Positions 1-9,822 of a stretch of 64,000 nucleotides of DNA are shown piece by piece (position 1 is the stretch's first letter; every line of letters starts with the position of its first letter). The notes beneath the pieces were generated by a model. The model saw nothing but the letters and a program-made list of their open reading frames with translations. It had not been told where the DNA came from and did no database searches. This DNA comes from Microbacterium album. GTDB taxonomy: Bacteria; Actinomycetota; Actinomycetes; Actinomycetales; Microbacteriaceae. The stretch covers positions 296,132-360,131 of the forward strand of contig NZ_BMJY01000003.1 in assembly GCF_014643695.1 (NCBI RefSeq), in the 5' to 3' direction. The translations under genes and the position numbers were made by a program.

Positions 1-248
1 TCGGCGATCGTCTGCGCGTCGCGGTACTGCTTCGGGTGGACGGTGACGATCTCGTTCACGGCAGCGGCAGCGGGCTGGCGGACGACCGTCGGGCGGCGCA
101 GCGGTGTGACGGGAGCGGGCTTCGCCTCGTCCTGCGGCTGCTCTTCGCGCTGCGCGCGCTGGGGCTGGGGCTGCTCGGGAGCGTCATCGTATCCTTCCTC
201 GTCCGCGAGTCCGAGGTAGACCATCGTCTTCTTGAGCGGGTTCGCCAT
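1..248 (-). CDS. sepF: Cell division protein SepF (3' part outside window)
   Basis: SepF is the cytoplasmic membrane anchor that tethers FtsZ filaments in Gram-positive bacteria. The visible 82 residues start at ATG (246-248) with [18 protein letters not shown], a typical actinobacterial SepF N-terminus that forms the amphipathic membrane-binding helix. An acidic, Gln/Pro-rich linker follows, then [16 protein letters not shown], the start of the conserved core domain. The rest lies beyond position 1. It follows the YggS-family gene by 35 nt, the usual ftsZ-yggS-sepF order in actinobacteria, so it is probably cotranscribed with ftsZ. Confidence 0.93.
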   Translation of the reverse strand, partial: MANPLKKTMVYLGLADEEGYDDAPEQPQPQRAQREEQPQDEAKPAPVTPLRRPTVVRQPAAAAVNEIVTVHPKQYRDAQTIA

Positions 249-283
249 GGCGTCCTCCGTTGTCTGCTCTTGTCGTCTCGAGG

Positions 284-970
284 CTACGCCCGCGAGTCGC
301 GCGGGCCCGTGATTGCGGTCCCGATCCGCAGGTGTGTCGCGCCGCAGGCGATCGCCTCGGCGAAGTCGGCGGTCATGCCGGCGGAGATCCACGCCGCGTC
401 CGGCGCGATGCGCCGCACCTGAGCGGCGTACCCGGCGAGGCGCTCGAACGCGGCGGCGGGCGGCTCGTCGAGCGGCGCCACGGCCATGACGCCGCGCAGC
501 CGCAGCGTGGCGGCCGACACGACGCGCTCCGCGAGCGGCTCGAGCTCGGACGGCTGCACACCGCCGCGGCCGGGGTCGTCCGTGAGGTTGATCTGCACGA
601 GCACGTCGAGCGTCCCGTCGTCGGGCTCGGCGGCCGACTCGAGCGCATCGACGAGGCGCGCGCGGTCGACGGAATGGACGACGTCGGCGGCCCTGCGGAT
701 CGCGCGGGCCTTGTTGGTCTGCGCCTGGCCGACGAAGTGCCAGACGAGCCCGGCGAGCCCCGCGGCCTCGTCGCGCTTGGCCGTGAGCTCCTGCTGGCGG
801 TTCTCGCCGACGTCCTTCACGCCGAGACCGTGCAGCTCGCGCACGAGGGCGACGGGATGGAACTTCGTCACGACGATCCGCGTCAGCTCGGCCGGGTCGC
901 GTCCCGCCGACCGCGCCGCCGCGGCGATGCGCGCGTCGACCTCGGCGAGGCGTTGGGCGAGCTCTGTCAT
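284..970 (-). CDS. YggS/PROSC-family PLP homeostasis protein
   Basis: This 228-residue protein belongs to the YggS/YBL036C family, a single alanine-racemase-like TIM barrel that binds pyridoxal phosphate and keeps PLP and amino-acid pools balanced; it has no established enzymatic reaction. VVTKFHP near residue 35 carries the likely PLP lysine, and the C-terminal [20 protein letters not shown] is the characteristic phosphate-binding end. The length is normal for the family. It lies 15 nt after ftsZ and before sepF, a placement conserved in Gram-positive division operons, so it should be coexpressed with division genes. Confidence 0.93.
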   Translation of the reverse strand: MTELAQRLAEVDARIAAAARSAGRDPAELTRIVVTKFHPVALVRELHGLGVKDVGENRQQELTAKRDEAAGLAGLVWHFVGQAQTNKARAIRRAADVVHSVDRARLVDALESAAEPDDGTLDVLVQINLTDDPGRGGVQPSELEPLAERVVSAATLRLRGVMAVAPLDEPPAAAFERLAGYAAQVRRIAPDAAWISAGMTADFAEAIACGATHLRIGTAITGPRDSRA

Positions 971-985
971 GCCGTCCGCGAGCTC

Positions 986-2149
986 CTACTTGAGGAAGTC
1001 GGGGATGTCGAGATCGTCGTCTCCGAAGGCCGACTCGAACCCCGAGTCCGGCAGCACGGGCGGCTGAGCCGCCACCGAGACCGTCTCGCGAGCTCCCTCC
1101 TCGGCGCGGGGCGCCTCCGACGAGGCGGCCGGCGCCGCCCCCGGCAGCGTCGGCATCGCCGAGCGCCCGGCCATGGCCGGCACGTCCAGTCGCGTCTGCG
1201 GCTCGCCGCCGTCGAAGCCGGCCGCGATGACCGTCACGCGCACCTCGTCGCCGAGCGTGTCGTCGATCACGGTGCCGAAGATGATGTTCGCCTCGGGGTG
1301 CGCCGCCTCCTTGACCAGCTGCGCGGCGTCGTTGATCTCGAAGATGCCGAGGTTCGACCCGCCCTGGATCGACAGCAGCACGCCATGCGCGCCCTCGATC
1401 GACGCCTCGAGCAGCGGCGACTCGACCGCCAGCTCGGCCGCCTTGATCGCCCGGTCGGCGCCCCGCGCCGATCCGATGCCCATGAGCGCTGACCCGGCGC
1501 CCTGCATGACCGACTTGACGTCGGCGAAGTCGAGGTTGATCAGACCCGGGGTCGTGATCAGGTCGGTGATGCCCTGGACACCGGCGAGGAGCACCTGGTC
1601 GGCCGTCGCGAACGCCTCGACCATAGAGATGCCGCGGTCGCTGATCTCGAGCAGACGGTCGTTCGGCACGACGATGAGCGTGTCGACCTCTTCCTTGAGG
1701 GTCGCGACACCCGCCTCGGCCTGGCTCTGGCGGCGCCGACCCTCGAACGAGAACGGCTTGGTGACGACGCCGATGGTGAGCGCGCCAATCGACTTCGCGA
1801 TGCGGGCCACGACGGGCGCGCCGCCCGTCCCGGTGCCGCCGCCCTCGCCGGCGGTGACGAACACCATGTCGGCGCCCGCGAGCGCCTGCTCGATCTCCTC
1901 GGCGTGGTCTTCCGCCGCGCGGCGACCGACCTCCGGGTCCGCCCCGGCGCCGAGACCGCGCGTGAGCTCGCGGCCCACGTCGAGCTTGACGTCCGCGTCG
2001 CTCATGAGGAGCGCCTGCGCGTCGGTGTTCACGGCGATGAACTCGACTCCGCGGAGACCGAGCTCGATCATGCGGTTGACGGCGTTGACGCCACCGCCGC
2101 CGACGCCGACGACCTTGATCACGGCGAGGTAGTTCTGGTTCTGGCTCAT
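986..2149 (-). CDS. ftsZ: Cell division protein FtsZ
   Basis: FtsZ is the tubulin-like GTPase that polymerises at midcell and organises the divisome. The 387-residue product shows [14 protein letters not shown] near residue 14 and the tubulin signature GGGTGTGG at residues 103-110 for GTP binding, then the T7-loop region. A variable linker rich in Ala/Glu follows, ending in [11 protein letters not shown], the conserved C-terminal peptide that binds SepF and other partners. Start ATG at 2147-2149 follows a GGAGG-like site. The 171-nt gap upstream separates it from ftsQ and contains an inverted repeat, suggesting a dedicated promoter besides read-through from the dcw cluster. Confidence 0.98.
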   Translation of the reverse strand: MSQNQNYLAVIKVVGVGGGGVNAVNRMIELGLRGVEFIAVNTDAQALLMSDADVKLDVGRELTRGLGAGADPEVGRRAAEDHAEEIEQALAGADMVFVTAGEGGGTGTGGAPVVARIAKSIGALTIGVVTKPFSFEGRRRQSQAEAGVATLKEEVDTLIVVPNDRLLEISDRGISMVEAFATADQVLLAGVQGITDLITTPGLINLDFADVKSVMQGAGSALMGIGSARGADRAIKAAELAVESPLLEASIEGAHGVLLSIQGGSNLGIFEINDAAQLVKEAAHPEANIIFGTVIDDTLGDEVRVTVIAAGFDGGEPQTRLDVPAMAGRSAMPTLPGAAPAASSEAPRAEEGARETVSVAAQPPVLPDSGFESAFGDDDLDIPDFLK

Positions 2150-2200
2150 GCCGGCCTCCGTTTGGTCCGAACCCTGGTCTCATCCGGGTGGTGAACCTTC

Positions 2201-2217
2201 ACCCTCTACATGAGGGT
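2201..2217. promoter_or_regulatory. Inverted repeat in the ftsZ upstream region
   Basis: A perfect inverted repeat ACCCTC-TACAT-GAGGGT lies 52-68 nt before the ftsZ start. On the minus strand it follows TACTTT, a possible -10 element (TANNNT). MerR-type FtsR activates ftsZ in Corynebacterium glutamicum, and an FtsR-like gene is present at 34047-34748, so this repeat is a candidate operator. Binding is inference; no convincing -35 was seen. Confidence 0.4.
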
Positions 2218-2320
2218 TAAAGTATTTCCCGGTATGCAATTCCTGTTCCCGAAGGTACGGGGGCCGGGCGCTCGGGGGCGGATTGGGCGCGGGCGTGTCG
2301 CGAGTCGGATCCGGATCCGC

Positions 2321-3316
2321 TCAGCGCACGACGATCGCGCCGGGTGACGACACGTCGTAGTGGTGATGTCCCTCGGGAGCGGCCTCGAGGCCGGCGGCCT
2401 TCAACACGGAGTCGTCCGCGCTCCCCCACAGCACCTCGGTGCCGTCGTGGAGGATCAGCGTGACATCGTCGGGCGTGCCGGCGCGCACCGTCGCGACGCG
2501 CGCGTGCACGTCCTCCGGCAGCGAGCGCAGCACCTGCGCGGCCGCGGCGAACGCCGGCGCGGCGAGGCCGCCCGCCGCGTCGATCTCGGGGAGCCCCTCG
2601 GGCCCGGCGTCGCCGGTGGACAGCACGACTCCCGCGGCGTCGACCGTCGATACGCCGGCCTCCGAGCGCACCACGCCCACGGGCGTGCGCTCGACGATCC
2701 GGACCACGAGCTCGTGCGGCGGGCGGGCCTCGAGCGTGTACGTCTCGATGAGGGGGAAGGCCACGAGCGCCGCCTTCACCTCGCTGTGATCGACCGTCGG
2801 CAAGGGCCTGCCGAGCTGCGCTCCGAGGGCCTCCTGCAGCGCGGCGTCGTCGATGGCCTCGGCGCCCACGACGACGATGCGCTGCACCGCAAACAGCGGG
2901 CTGTACGCGGCACCCACGCTTCCGACCACGAGCAGAAGCACCGCGGCGACGCCCGTGATCCAGGCCATGCGGCGACGACGGGCGCGCCCCGTGAAGCGCC
3001 TGATCTCCGCGCGCAGCGCACGCCTGCGTGCGCGCGTCGCGCGCCACACGTGGCGCCAGCCCGCTCCCGGAGCGGCCGAGGGGGCCGCGGCCGAGGCACC
3101 ATCCGCTGGAGCGGCGTCGACCTCGTGCGGCGGCGTCTCGACGGCGGGCCCGACCTCGGCGCGCTTCGGACGCAGCGGCAGGACGGCGCGGGGACGCCGC
3201 TGCTCCCCTGCCCGCCCCGAGTCGCCCGTCGGCTGCGCCGGCGCGTCGGACGGCCGAGTCGGCGCGTCGCCGGCCCTGTCCCGCTCGGGCGGCGGCAGCG
3301 GTCCGGGCCGCCTCAC
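2321..3316 (-). CDS. ftsQ: Cell division protein FtsQ/DivIB
   Basis: FtsQ is a bitopic divisome protein that links FtsL/FtsB and the wall-synthesis enzymes. The 331-residue product has a long Pro/Ala/Arg-rich cytoplasmic arm (residues 1-115), one membrane segment at about 117-138, a POTRA domain starting near 143 ([15 protein letters not shown]), and a FtsQ/DivIB beta domain with [10 protein letters not shown]. The start is a GTG at 3314-3316 that overlaps the murC stop (GTGA). The same reading frame stays open far upstream through murC without coding bias, so the overlap start is preferred. Length is somewhat above the usual 260-300 because of the cytoplasmic arm. Confidence 0.92.
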   Translation of the reverse strand: MRRPGPLPPPERDRAGDAPTRPSDAPAQPTGDSGRAGEQRRPRAVLPLRPKRAEVGPAVETPPHEVDAAPADGASAAAPSAAPGAGWRHVWRATRARRRALRAEIRRFTGRARRRRMAWITGVAAVLLLVVGSVGAAYSPLFAVQRIVVVGAEAIDDAALQEALGAQLGRPLPTVDHSEVKAALVAFPLIETYTLEARPPHELVVRIVERTPVGVVRSEAGVSTVDAAGVVLSTGDAGPEGLPEIDAAGGLAAPAFAAAAQVLRSLPEDVHARVATVRAGTPDDVTLILHDGTEVLWGSADDSVLKAAGLEAAPEGHHHYDVSSPGAIVVR

Positions 3317-4749
3317 GCGGGCCTGCCCTCCACCGCCTCGTCGGGGCTGCTCACACCCTGTTCGCGGAGCGCGCCGAGCACCTGCGGGATGATCTGGTAC
3401 ACGTTGCCGCAACCGAGCGTGATGACGTAATCGCCCTCGCGGGCGACGGCGGCCGTGTGCTCTGCGGCCGCCTGCCAGTCGGCGACGAAGTGCACGCGAT
3501 CCGGGTCGCGGAAGGCCGTGCTGACCAGCTCTCCCGTCACCCCCGGGATGGGATCCTCGCGGGCGCCGTAGACGTCCAGCACGACCGTGTGATCGGCCAG
3601 CTCCTCGAGCACCCGGGCGAACTCGCCCGCCATCAGCTGCGTACGCGAATAGGTGTGCGGCTGGTGCACCGCGATGATGCGCCCCGCCCCGACCACCGTG
3701 CGCGCCGCCGACAGCGCCGCAGCGACCTCGGTCGGATGATGCGCGTAGTCGTCGTACACGCGCACGCCCCGCTCCGTGCCGTGCAGTTCGAAGCGGCGGA
3801 CGGTGCCGGCGAATCCGGATGCGACCGCCTCGAGTGCCGGCTCGAGCGCGTGGCCGAGCGCGACCAGCACGGCGACGGCGCCCGCCGCGTTGACGGCGTT
3901 GTGCACGCCCGGCACGGCGAGTCGAGCGCGGGCGGTCGTGCCGCGATGCGTGAGGGCGAACGACACGGGCCCGTCGGTGACGACATCCGTCAGTCGAACG
4001 TCGGCGTCCTCGGACTCCCCGAACGTGACGACGTTGCCATGGCGGAGGGCCGCGCTCACGCGGCGCGCGCCGGCGTCGTCGGCCGAGATCACGACGGCCT
4101 CCCGCGCGGCGTCCGCGAACCGCACGAACGCGGCGTCGAACGCCTCGTGGGAGCCGTAGTGGTCGAGGTGATCGGCATCCACGTTGGTGATGAGCGCGAT
4201 CGACGTGTCGTACAGCAGGAACGAACCGTCCGACTCGTCCGCCTCGATCACGAAGACGTCGTCCGAGCCCGTGCCGCTCGACACGCCGAGCCCGGCGATC
4301 ACACCGCCGTTGACGAAGCTGGGGTCGGCGCCCAGGCCCCGCAGGCCCGTGACGATCATGCCGGTCGACGTGGTCTTGCCGTGCGCCCCCGCGACGGCCA
4401 CGAGGCGACGGCCGCCGATCAGCCAGTGCAGCGCCTGCGACCGGTGGATCACCGGCAGCCCGCGCTCGCGCGCCCGGAGGTACTCGGGGTTCTCGGGCCA
4501 GATCGCACCGGTGAACACCACCGTGTCGGCGTCGCCGAGGTTCTCGGCGTCGTGCCCGACGTGCACGCGCGCGCCGAGCGCTTCGAGCTCGCGCAGGTTC
4601 TGGCTGTCGGCGCGGTCGGAGCCCGACACCTTCACGCCCGCCGCGAGGAACATGCGGGCCAGCCCCGACATGCCGGATCCGCCGATGCCGATGAAGTGTG
4701 CGGCACCGATGCGGGAGGGGATCGGGGTGCTCAGGTCGGGTCTGATCAT
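3313..4749 (-). CDS. murC: UDP-N-acetylmuramate--L-alanine ligase MurC
   Basis: MurC adds the first stem-peptide residue, L-alanine, to UDP-MurNAc in the cytoplasm using ATP. The 478-residue product has the N-terminal Rossmann motif [17 protein letters not shown] (about residue 18), the Mur-ligase ATP loop GAHGKTTST near 121-129 and [14 protein letters not shown] of the central domain. Length is normal. It ends in a 4-nt overlap with ftsQ, which supports translational coupling. A TACACT hexamer 9 nt before the ATG could give a very short 5' leader. Confidence 0.97.
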   Translation of the reverse strand: MIRPDLSTPIPSRIGAAHFIGIGGSGMSGLARMFLAAGVKVSGSDRADSQNLRELEALGARVHVGHDAENLGDADTVVFTGAIWPENPEYLRARERGLPVIHRSQALHWLIGGRRLVAVAGAHGKTTSTGMIVTGLRGLGADPSFVNGGVIAGLGVSSGTGSDDVFVIEADESDGSFLLYDTSIALITNVDADHLDHYGSHEAFDAAFVRFADAAREAVVISADDAGARRVSAALRHGNVVTFGESEDADVRLTDVVTDGPVSFALTHRGTTARARLAVPGVHNAVNAAGAVAVLVALGHALEPALEAVASGFAGTVRRFELHGTERGVRVYDDYAHHPTEVAAALSAARTVVGAGRIIAVHQPHTYSRTQLMAGEFARVLEELADHTVVLDVYGAREDPIPGVTGELVSTAFRDPDRVHFVADWQAAAEHTAAVAREGDYVITLGCGNVYQIIPQVLGALREQGVSSPDEAVEGRPA

Positions 4750-4784
4750 GACGGCTCAAGTGTAGGTCGCCCCGCCGCACGGAA

Positions 4785-4817
4785 GCCCTCGGCGCGCGGA
4801 GGCCCTCGGCGCGCGGA
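4785..4817. repeat. Short tandem duplication between murG and murC
   Basis: The 16-nt unit gccctcggcgcgcgga occurs twice at a 17-nt period in the 89-nt gap between murC and murG. It looks like a local slippage duplication. No coding or clear regulatory role is visible. Confidence 0.6.
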
Positions 4818-4838
4818 CACCCGCGGTGCCGGCTCGCC

Positions 4839-5933
4839 TCAGCGACCGGCCAGCGCGCGGTCGATCATGGCGATGACGTTCTCCGTGCCGCGGCGCGTGC
4901 CCGCCGTCTCGGCGGCTGCCGACATCGCGGCGAGGCGTCCCTCGTCGCCGAGCAGGGGAACGAGCTGCGCGCGCACGCGGTCGGGCGTGAACTCGGCGTC
5001 CTCGATCAGGATGGCCGCGCCCGCTGCCAGGGAGGAGGCGGCATTGAGGCGCTGCTCGCCGTTGCCGACCGCATAGGGCACGTACACCGCGGGGATGCCG
5101 AGCGCCGCGATCTCGCTCACGGTCGACGCGCCCGACCGGGAGACGACGAGATCCGCGACGGCGAAGGCGAGGTCCATCCGGTCGACGTACCGGCGCAGCG
5201 CATAGCCGTCGGCGCCCGGATCGGCGACCTCGGACCGCTCGCCCGTGATGTGCAGCAGCTGCCACCCGGCGGCCAGCACGTCGGTCCACGCGCCGGCGAG
5301 GGCCTCGTTGATGCGGCGGGCTCCGAGGGAGCCGCCGAACGCGAGAAGGGTGCGGCGCGCGGGGTCGAGGCCGAAATGCGCGGCGGCCTCCTCGCGCAGC
5401 GCCGCGCGATCGAGGTCCACGATCTCGCGGCGCAACGGCATGCCGACCACCTCGGCGCGCCGCAGCGGGGTGCCGTCGAACGCGACGCCCACGCCGGCCG
5501 CGCTTCGCGCACCGAGCACGTTCGCGAGCCCCGGCCGGGCATTGGCCTCGTGGACGACGAAGGGCGCCCGCTCCCGGCGCGCGGCCACGTAGGCGGGCGC
5601 CGACGCGTACCCGCCGAAGCCGACGACCACCTCGACGCCGCGGGTGCGGATGAGTTCGCGCACCCGTGCGACGGCGCGACGGAAGCGCACCGGGAAAGCC
5701 AGCGCCGCCCGGTCGGGCCGCCGGGGGAACGGGACCTTCTCGATCGTCAGGAGCTCGTACCCGCGCTCCGGGACGAGCCGCGACTCCAGGCCCTCCCGCG
5801 TGCCGAGCACGAGCACGTCACCGCCCGCGTGCCGGGCATCGGCGGCCGCCCGGGCGCGCAGCCCGTCGGCGACGGCGAGGAGCGGGTTCACGTGACCGGC
5901 GGTTCCGCCGCCGGCGAGCAGGTACGTCGTCAC
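4839..5933 (-). CDS. murG: UDP-GlcNAc transferase MurG (lipid II synthesis)
   Basis: MurG transfers GlcNAc from UDP-GlcNAc to lipid I at the inner membrane face, giving lipid II. The 364-residue GT-B protein begins MTTYLLAGGGTAGHVNP, with the glycine-rich GGGTAGHVNP signature, and later has VGFGGYASAPAYVAA, LLAFGGSLGARRINEA and SRSGASTVSEIAALG, the UDP-GlcNAc binding part of the C-terminal domain. Length is normal. The start codon is GTG at 5931-5933 behind GAGGA. It lies between ftsW and murC, the standard dcw order. Confidence 0.97.
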   Translation of the reverse strand: MTTYLLAGGGTAGHVNPLLAVADGLRARAAADARHAGGDVLVLGTREGLESRLVPERGYELLTIEKVPFPRRPDRAALAFPVRFRRAVARVRELIRTRGVEVVVGFGGYASAPAYVAARRERAPFVVHEANARPGLANVLGARSAAGVGVAFDGTPLRRAEVVGMPLRREIVDLDRAALREEAAAHFGLDPARRTLLAFGGSLGARRINEALAGAWTDVLAAGWQLLHITGERSEVADPGADGYALRRYVDRMDLAFAVADLVVSRSGASTVSEIAALGIPAVYVPYAVGNGEQRLNAASSLAAGAAILIEDAEFTPDRVRAQLVPLLGDEGRLAAMSAAAETAGTRRGTENVIAMIDRALAGR

Positions 5934-5976
5934 CCACCGATCCTCGCACGCCCGCGCCGGGCCGCCGCGCCCCGCG

Positions 5977-7191
5977 TCAGCGCACGGGTCGCGGCGGGGA
6001 CGGCTCGGCGCCGACGGGGATCGTGCGGCAGAACGCCAGCAGCACCCCCGACGCCAGCAGCACGGCGATCAGGGAGCTGCCGCCGGCGGACATGAACGGC
6101 AGCGGGACGCCCAGCACGGGGATCACGCGGAGCACGACGCCGATGTTGATGAGGGCCTGCCCGATGATCCACGCGACGATCCCGCCGCTGACCATCTTCA
6201 CGAACGGGTCTTCGCTGTTGCGGATGATCCGGAAGGCCCCGACGGCGAACGTCGCGAAGAGCAGCAGCACGACGACGCAGCCGATGAGGCCGAGCTCCTC
6301 GCCGACGATCGCGAAGATGTAGTCGTCGCCCGCGGCGGGGAGCCAGTTGTACTTCTCGGTCGAGTTGCCGAGCCCCATGCCGAACACGCCGCCGCTCGCC
6401 AGCCCCCAGATGCCGTGCAGCGGCTGGTAGCACTCCTTGAGGTAGTCGCATTCCGAGTCGAACATGCTCAGGATGCGGTTCATGCGGTTCTCGCTCGTCA
6501 CGGCGTAGCCGATCACCGCGATCGCGCCGAGCACGACGGGGAGCAGGAAGATGCGCAGCCGCACGCCCGAGAAGAACAGCGTGCCCAGCAGCACCAGCAC
6601 GAGGATGATCACCGTGCCGAGGTCGTGGCCCGCGAGCACCGTGCCGATCGCGAGCACGCCGATCGGCACGAGCGGGATCGCGACGTGCCGCAGCTTGTCG
6701 AGACGGAAGCGCTTGCGGTACAGCACCAGCCCGGCCCACAGCGCGAGCGCGAGCTTGAGGAACTCGGAGGGCTGGGCGGACAGTCCCCCGATCCGGATCC
6801 AGTTCAGGTTGCCGCCCGCGGCGTAGCCGATGCCCGGCACGAAGACGAGCAGCTGGAGAGCGACGGCGCCGAAGAGCGCGATCCACGCGATCTTCCGGAA
6901 GAACGCGACGGGGAACCGGCTCACGATGAACATCAGCGGGACCCCGAGGGCGGCGTAGATGCCCTGCTGCAGCCCGTCGTTGTAGGGGCTCTCCCCCGCG
7001 CTCAGGGCGGAGGCCGTCGTGGCCGACAGCACCATCACCACGCCGAAGCCCGTCAGCAGCAGCGCGGTCGAGGCGATCAGCAGGAACTCGACCGGCACGG
7101 GTGCGAACACGCGCCCGAGCGACACGCGCGCGGACACCGCGCCCCGGGGGCGGTCAGCTCCCCCCGGGGGTCGCGTCGTCGCCTGCGTCAC
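5977..7191 (-). CDS. ftsW: Peptidoglycan glycosyltransferase FtsW
   Basis: FtsW is the SEDS-family polymerase that extends septal glycan from lipid II, working with FtsI. The 404-residue protein has about ten membrane segments; GGNLNWIRIGGLSAQPSEF (around residue 125) and AGHDLGTVIILVLV are SEDS signatures, and the C-terminal part includes SGGIVAWIIGQALINIGVV. The GTG start at 7189-7191 has a strong G-rich ribosome site about 8 nt upstream, even though it overlaps the murD end by 38 nt. A later GTG at 7135-7137 would avoid the overlap but has a poorer site. Confidence 0.95.
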   Translation of the reverse strand: MTQATTRPPGGADRPRGAVSARVSLGRVFAPVPVEFLLIASTALLLTGFGVVMVLSATTASALSAGESPYNDGLQQGIYAALGVPLMFIVSRFPVAFFRKIAWIALFGAVALQLLVFVPGIGYAAGGNLNWIRIGGLSAQPSEFLKLALALWAGLVLYRKRFRLDKLRHVAIPLVPIGVLAIGTVLAGHDLGTVIILVLVLLGTLFFSGVRLRIFLLPVVLGAIAVIGYAVTSENRMNRILSMFDSECDYLKECYQPLHGIWGLASGGVFGMGLGNSTEKYNWLPAAGDDYIFAIVGEELGLIGCVVVLLLFATFAVGAFRIIRNSEDPFVKMVSGGIVAWIIGQALINIGVVLRVIPVLGVPLPFMSAGGSSLIAVLLASGVLLAFCRTIPVGAEPSPPRPVR

Positions 7192-8713
7192 GCGTCGCGC
7201 CCCCCTCGATCCAATCCCTCACGGCCTCGGCGAACTGCGTGCCGCGGTCGTCATAGCCGGTGAACTGGTCGAACGAGGCGGCCGCCGGTGCGAGGAGCAC
7301 CACATCGCCGTCTCGCGCGATCCCCGCCGCCGCTGCGACGGCCCGCGCCATGACGTTCTCAGTCTGAGCGTGGTCGACCTCGATCACGGGGACCCCGGGG
7401 GCGTGTCGCGCGAACGCCGCGACGACCTCGGACCGCTCGACACCGATCACGACGGCGGCACGGGTCGACGCCCCGCGCTCGGCCACGAGCGACCCGATGT
7501 CGACCCCCTTCAGCTGGCCGCCCACGATCCAGATCGCGCCCGGGAACGCCGCCAGCGAGGAGGCAGCGGCGTGGGGATTGGTGGCCTTCGAGTCGTCGAC
7601 CCACGTGATCCCTCCCGCGCGCGCGACGACCTCGATGCGGTGGGGATCGAGGCGGAAGGAGGTCAGCGCGGACCGGATGGCGGCGGGCTGGACGTCGAGC
7701 GAGCGCGCGAGCGCCGCCGCGGCCAGGATGTTGGCGACCATGTGCGGCGCGGACAGGCCGCGCTCCTCCAGCGCGCGCACCGTCGTGAGCTCGAGGGCGG
7801 ACGTCCGGCGCGCGGCGAGGAACGCGCGGTCGACGAGGATGCCCTCGACCACACCCAGCTCACTGGGCCCCGGCACGCCGAGATCGAAGCCGATCGCGCG
7901 CGCGCCCTCGACGACGTCGGCCTCCTCGACCATCCGCAGCGTCGCCTCGTCGGCCTTGTTGTAGACGCACGCGGCCTTGGCGTGGCGGTAGACGACCGCC
8001 TTCGCGTCCCGATACGCCGCGAAGCTGCCGTGCCACACGAGGTGGTCGTCGGCCAGGTTGAGGCACACGGCCGCGTGCGGAGACGGCGATCCGGCGCCGT
8101 CCTCGAGCCCCAGGTACCAGAGCTGATGGCTGGACAGCTCGACCACGAGCACGTCGAAACCGGCGGGGTCGCGCACCGCGTCGAGGACCGGGACGCCGAT
8201 GTTGCCGCACGGCGCGGCTCGCAGGCCGCCCTCGACGAGCATCGTGGCCGTCAGCCGCGTCGTGGTCGTCTTGCCGTTCGTGCCCGTGACGAACACCCAC
8301 TCGGCCGGCGTGCCGTCGGCGCGCGTCACCTTGTCGCGCACGCGCCATGCCAGCTCGATGTCACCCCACAGGGGCACGCCCGCGTCCCTGGCCCAGGCGA
8401 TCACGGGGTGCGAGGGCGGGAAGCCGGGCGAGGCGACGATCACGTCGGGAGCGAAGCCGCGCAGCTCCTCGGGCACCTCGGACAGGTCGCCCTGCCACAG
8501 ACGAGCTCCGATCACGGGCACGAGCCGCGCGTACTCCTCCGCGGCCTGCTCCGTGACGACCAGGACGTCCGCGCCCAGTTCGGTCAGGGTGTCGGCGACC
8601 GAGAAGCCCGTGGCCGCCAGCCCCAGCACGGCGACGCGCAGGCCGCTCCAGTCGGCGTGCCAGCTCGTCAGGCCGTCGAGGCGCGTGCCTCCGTCCGATG
8701 CGGCGACGCTCAT
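7154..8713 (-). CDS. murD: UDP-MurNAc-L-alanine--D-glutamate ligase MurD
   Basis: MurD adds D-glutamate to UDP-MurNAc-L-Ala. The 519-residue product shows VAVLGLAATGFSVADTL at the N-terminus, the ATP loop GTNGKTTTT near 144-152, NLADDHLVWHGS and WVDDSKATNPHAAASSL of the C-terminal domain. The start ATG (8711-8713) overlaps the mraY stop as ATGA, which fixes the start within a reading frame that stays open further upstream. At 519 residues it is slightly longer than many MurD proteins, through N- and C-terminal tails. Confidence 0.96.
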   Translation of the reverse strand: MSVAASDGGTRLDGLTSWHADWSGLRVAVLGLAATGFSVADTLTELGADVLVVTEQAAEEYARLVPVIGARLWQGDLSEVPEELRGFAPDVIVASPGFPPSHPVIAWARDAGVPLWGDIELAWRVRDKVTRADGTPAEWVFVTGTNGKTTTTRLTATMLVEGGLRAAPCGNIGVPVLDAVRDPAGFDVLVVELSSHQLWYLGLEDGAGSPSPHAAVCLNLADDHLVWHGSFAAYRDAKAVVYRHAKAACVYNKADEATLRMVEEADVVEGARAIGFDLGVPGPSELGVVEGILVDRAFLAARRTSALELTTVRALEERGLSAPHMVANILAAAALARSLDVQPAAIRSALTSFRLDPHRIEVVARAGGITWVDDSKATNPHAAASSLAAFPGAIWIVGGQLKGVDIGSLVAERGASTRAAVVIGVERSEVVAAFARHAPGVPVIEVDHAQTENVMARAVAAAAGIARDGDVVLLAPAAASFDQFTGYDDRGTQFAEAVRDWIEGGATRDAGDDATPGGS

Positions 8714-9822
8714 GTGCGGGAGAGCCACTCGACGTACAGCAGGCCGATCCCGCTCAGCGCGAGCATGCCCGCGATGATCCAGAAGCGCACGACGATCGTC
8801 ACCTCGGGCCACCCGCGCATCTCGAAGTGGTGGTGCAGCGGGCTCATCAGGAACAGGCGCTTGCCCCGGGTCGCCTTGAAGTACAGGCGCTGCAGGATCA
8901 CGGAGCCCGACGAGATCACGAACAGGCCGGCGATCAGGATGCCCAGCAGCTCTGTGCGCGTGAGCACGGCCATCGCGGTGATGACGCCGCCGATCGCCAT
9001 CGAGCCGACATCGCCCATGAAGACCTGAGCCTTGGGCGCGTTCCACCACAGGAAGCCGACGAGACCTCCGACAAGCGCGGCCGAGACGATCGCCAGGTCG
9101 AGCGGATCTCGCGTGTTGTAGCAGGCCGGCGCCAGCGCCTCGACGAAGCCCTCCCCCGTGCAGGCCTGGTTGAACTGCCAGAACGCGATCATGCTGTATG
9201 CGCCCACGACGAACACGCCCGCGCCCGCTGCGAGGCCGTCGAGGCCGTCGGTCAGGTTGACGCTGTTGGAGAAGCCCGTGCCGAGCAGGGACAACCACGC
9301 GAGATACAGCAGCCAGCCCAGGACCGGGCCTAGCGCCATGAACCACAGCACCGGGATGTCACGGAAGAACGACACGTAGCCCGTGCCCGGGGTCTGGCCG
9401 TACACGTCCGGGAAGTTGAGTGCCGCGATCCCGAACGGCACGATCGCGATCACCTGCCCGGCGATCTTCCGCCAGCCGCTCAGGCCGTCGTAGTGGTTCT
9501 GCTTGACCTTCAGATAGTCGTCGATGAAGCCCACGGCCCCGAACGACAGCATGAGCCAGATCACGAGCCAGCCCGAGGCGGTCGGCGGGTTGCCGCCCGC
9601 GAAGCAGCCGATCAGGTAGCCGACGACCGTGCCGACGATGAAGATCGTGCCGCCCATGGTGGGCGTTCCCCGCTTCACCTCGTGATCGGGGGCGAGCATC
9701 TTCGCGCTCGCGACGCGGATCGGCTGGGCCCATCCCCAGCGGCGGAACGCGCGCAGGAAGACCGGGGTGAGGAAGAGCGAGAACGCCAGGGAGATCGCTG
9801 CCGCCGTCAGGAGTGATCTCAC
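8710..9822 (-). CDS. mraY: Phospho-MurNAc-pentapeptide transferase MraY
   Basis: MraY transfers phospho-MurNAc-pentapeptide to undecaprenyl phosphate, giving lipid I. The 370-residue integral membrane protein has HEVKRGTPTMGGTIFI near residue 47, FIDDYLKVKQNHYDGL with the catalytic acidic pair, and NLTDGLDGLAAG. The start is a GTG at 9820-9822 overlapping the murF stop as GTGA, giving VRSLLTAAAISLAF, the normal family N-terminus. An ATG 150 nt further upstream in the same frame would add an arginine-rich stretch unlike the family and is rejected. Confidence 0.96.
   Translation of the reverse strand: MRSLLTAAAISLAFSLFLTPVFLRAFRRWGWAQPIRVASAKMLAPDHEVKRGTPTMGGTIFIVGTVVGYLIGCFAGGNPPTASGWLVIWLMLSFGAVGFIDDYLKVKQNHYDGLSGWRKIAGQVIAIVPFGIAALNFPDVYGQTPGTGYVSFFRDIPVLWFMALGPVLGWLLYLAWLSLLGTGFSNSVNLTDGLDGLAAGAGVFVVGAYSMIAFWQFNQACTGEGFVEALAPACYNTRDPLDLAIVSAALVGGLVGFLWWNAPKAQVFMGDVGSMAIGGVITAMAVLTRTELLGILIAGLFVISSGSVILQRLYFKATRGKRLFLMSPLHHHFEMRGWPEVTIVVRFWIIAGMLALSGIGLLYVEWLSRT

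Noticed and set aside
2321..4780. 819-codon open frame on the minus strand covering ftsQ and most of murC
   Set aside because: Only the first 331 codons before the stop (from GTG 3316) look like a protein; the upstream part is the arginine-rich shadow of murC in another frame.
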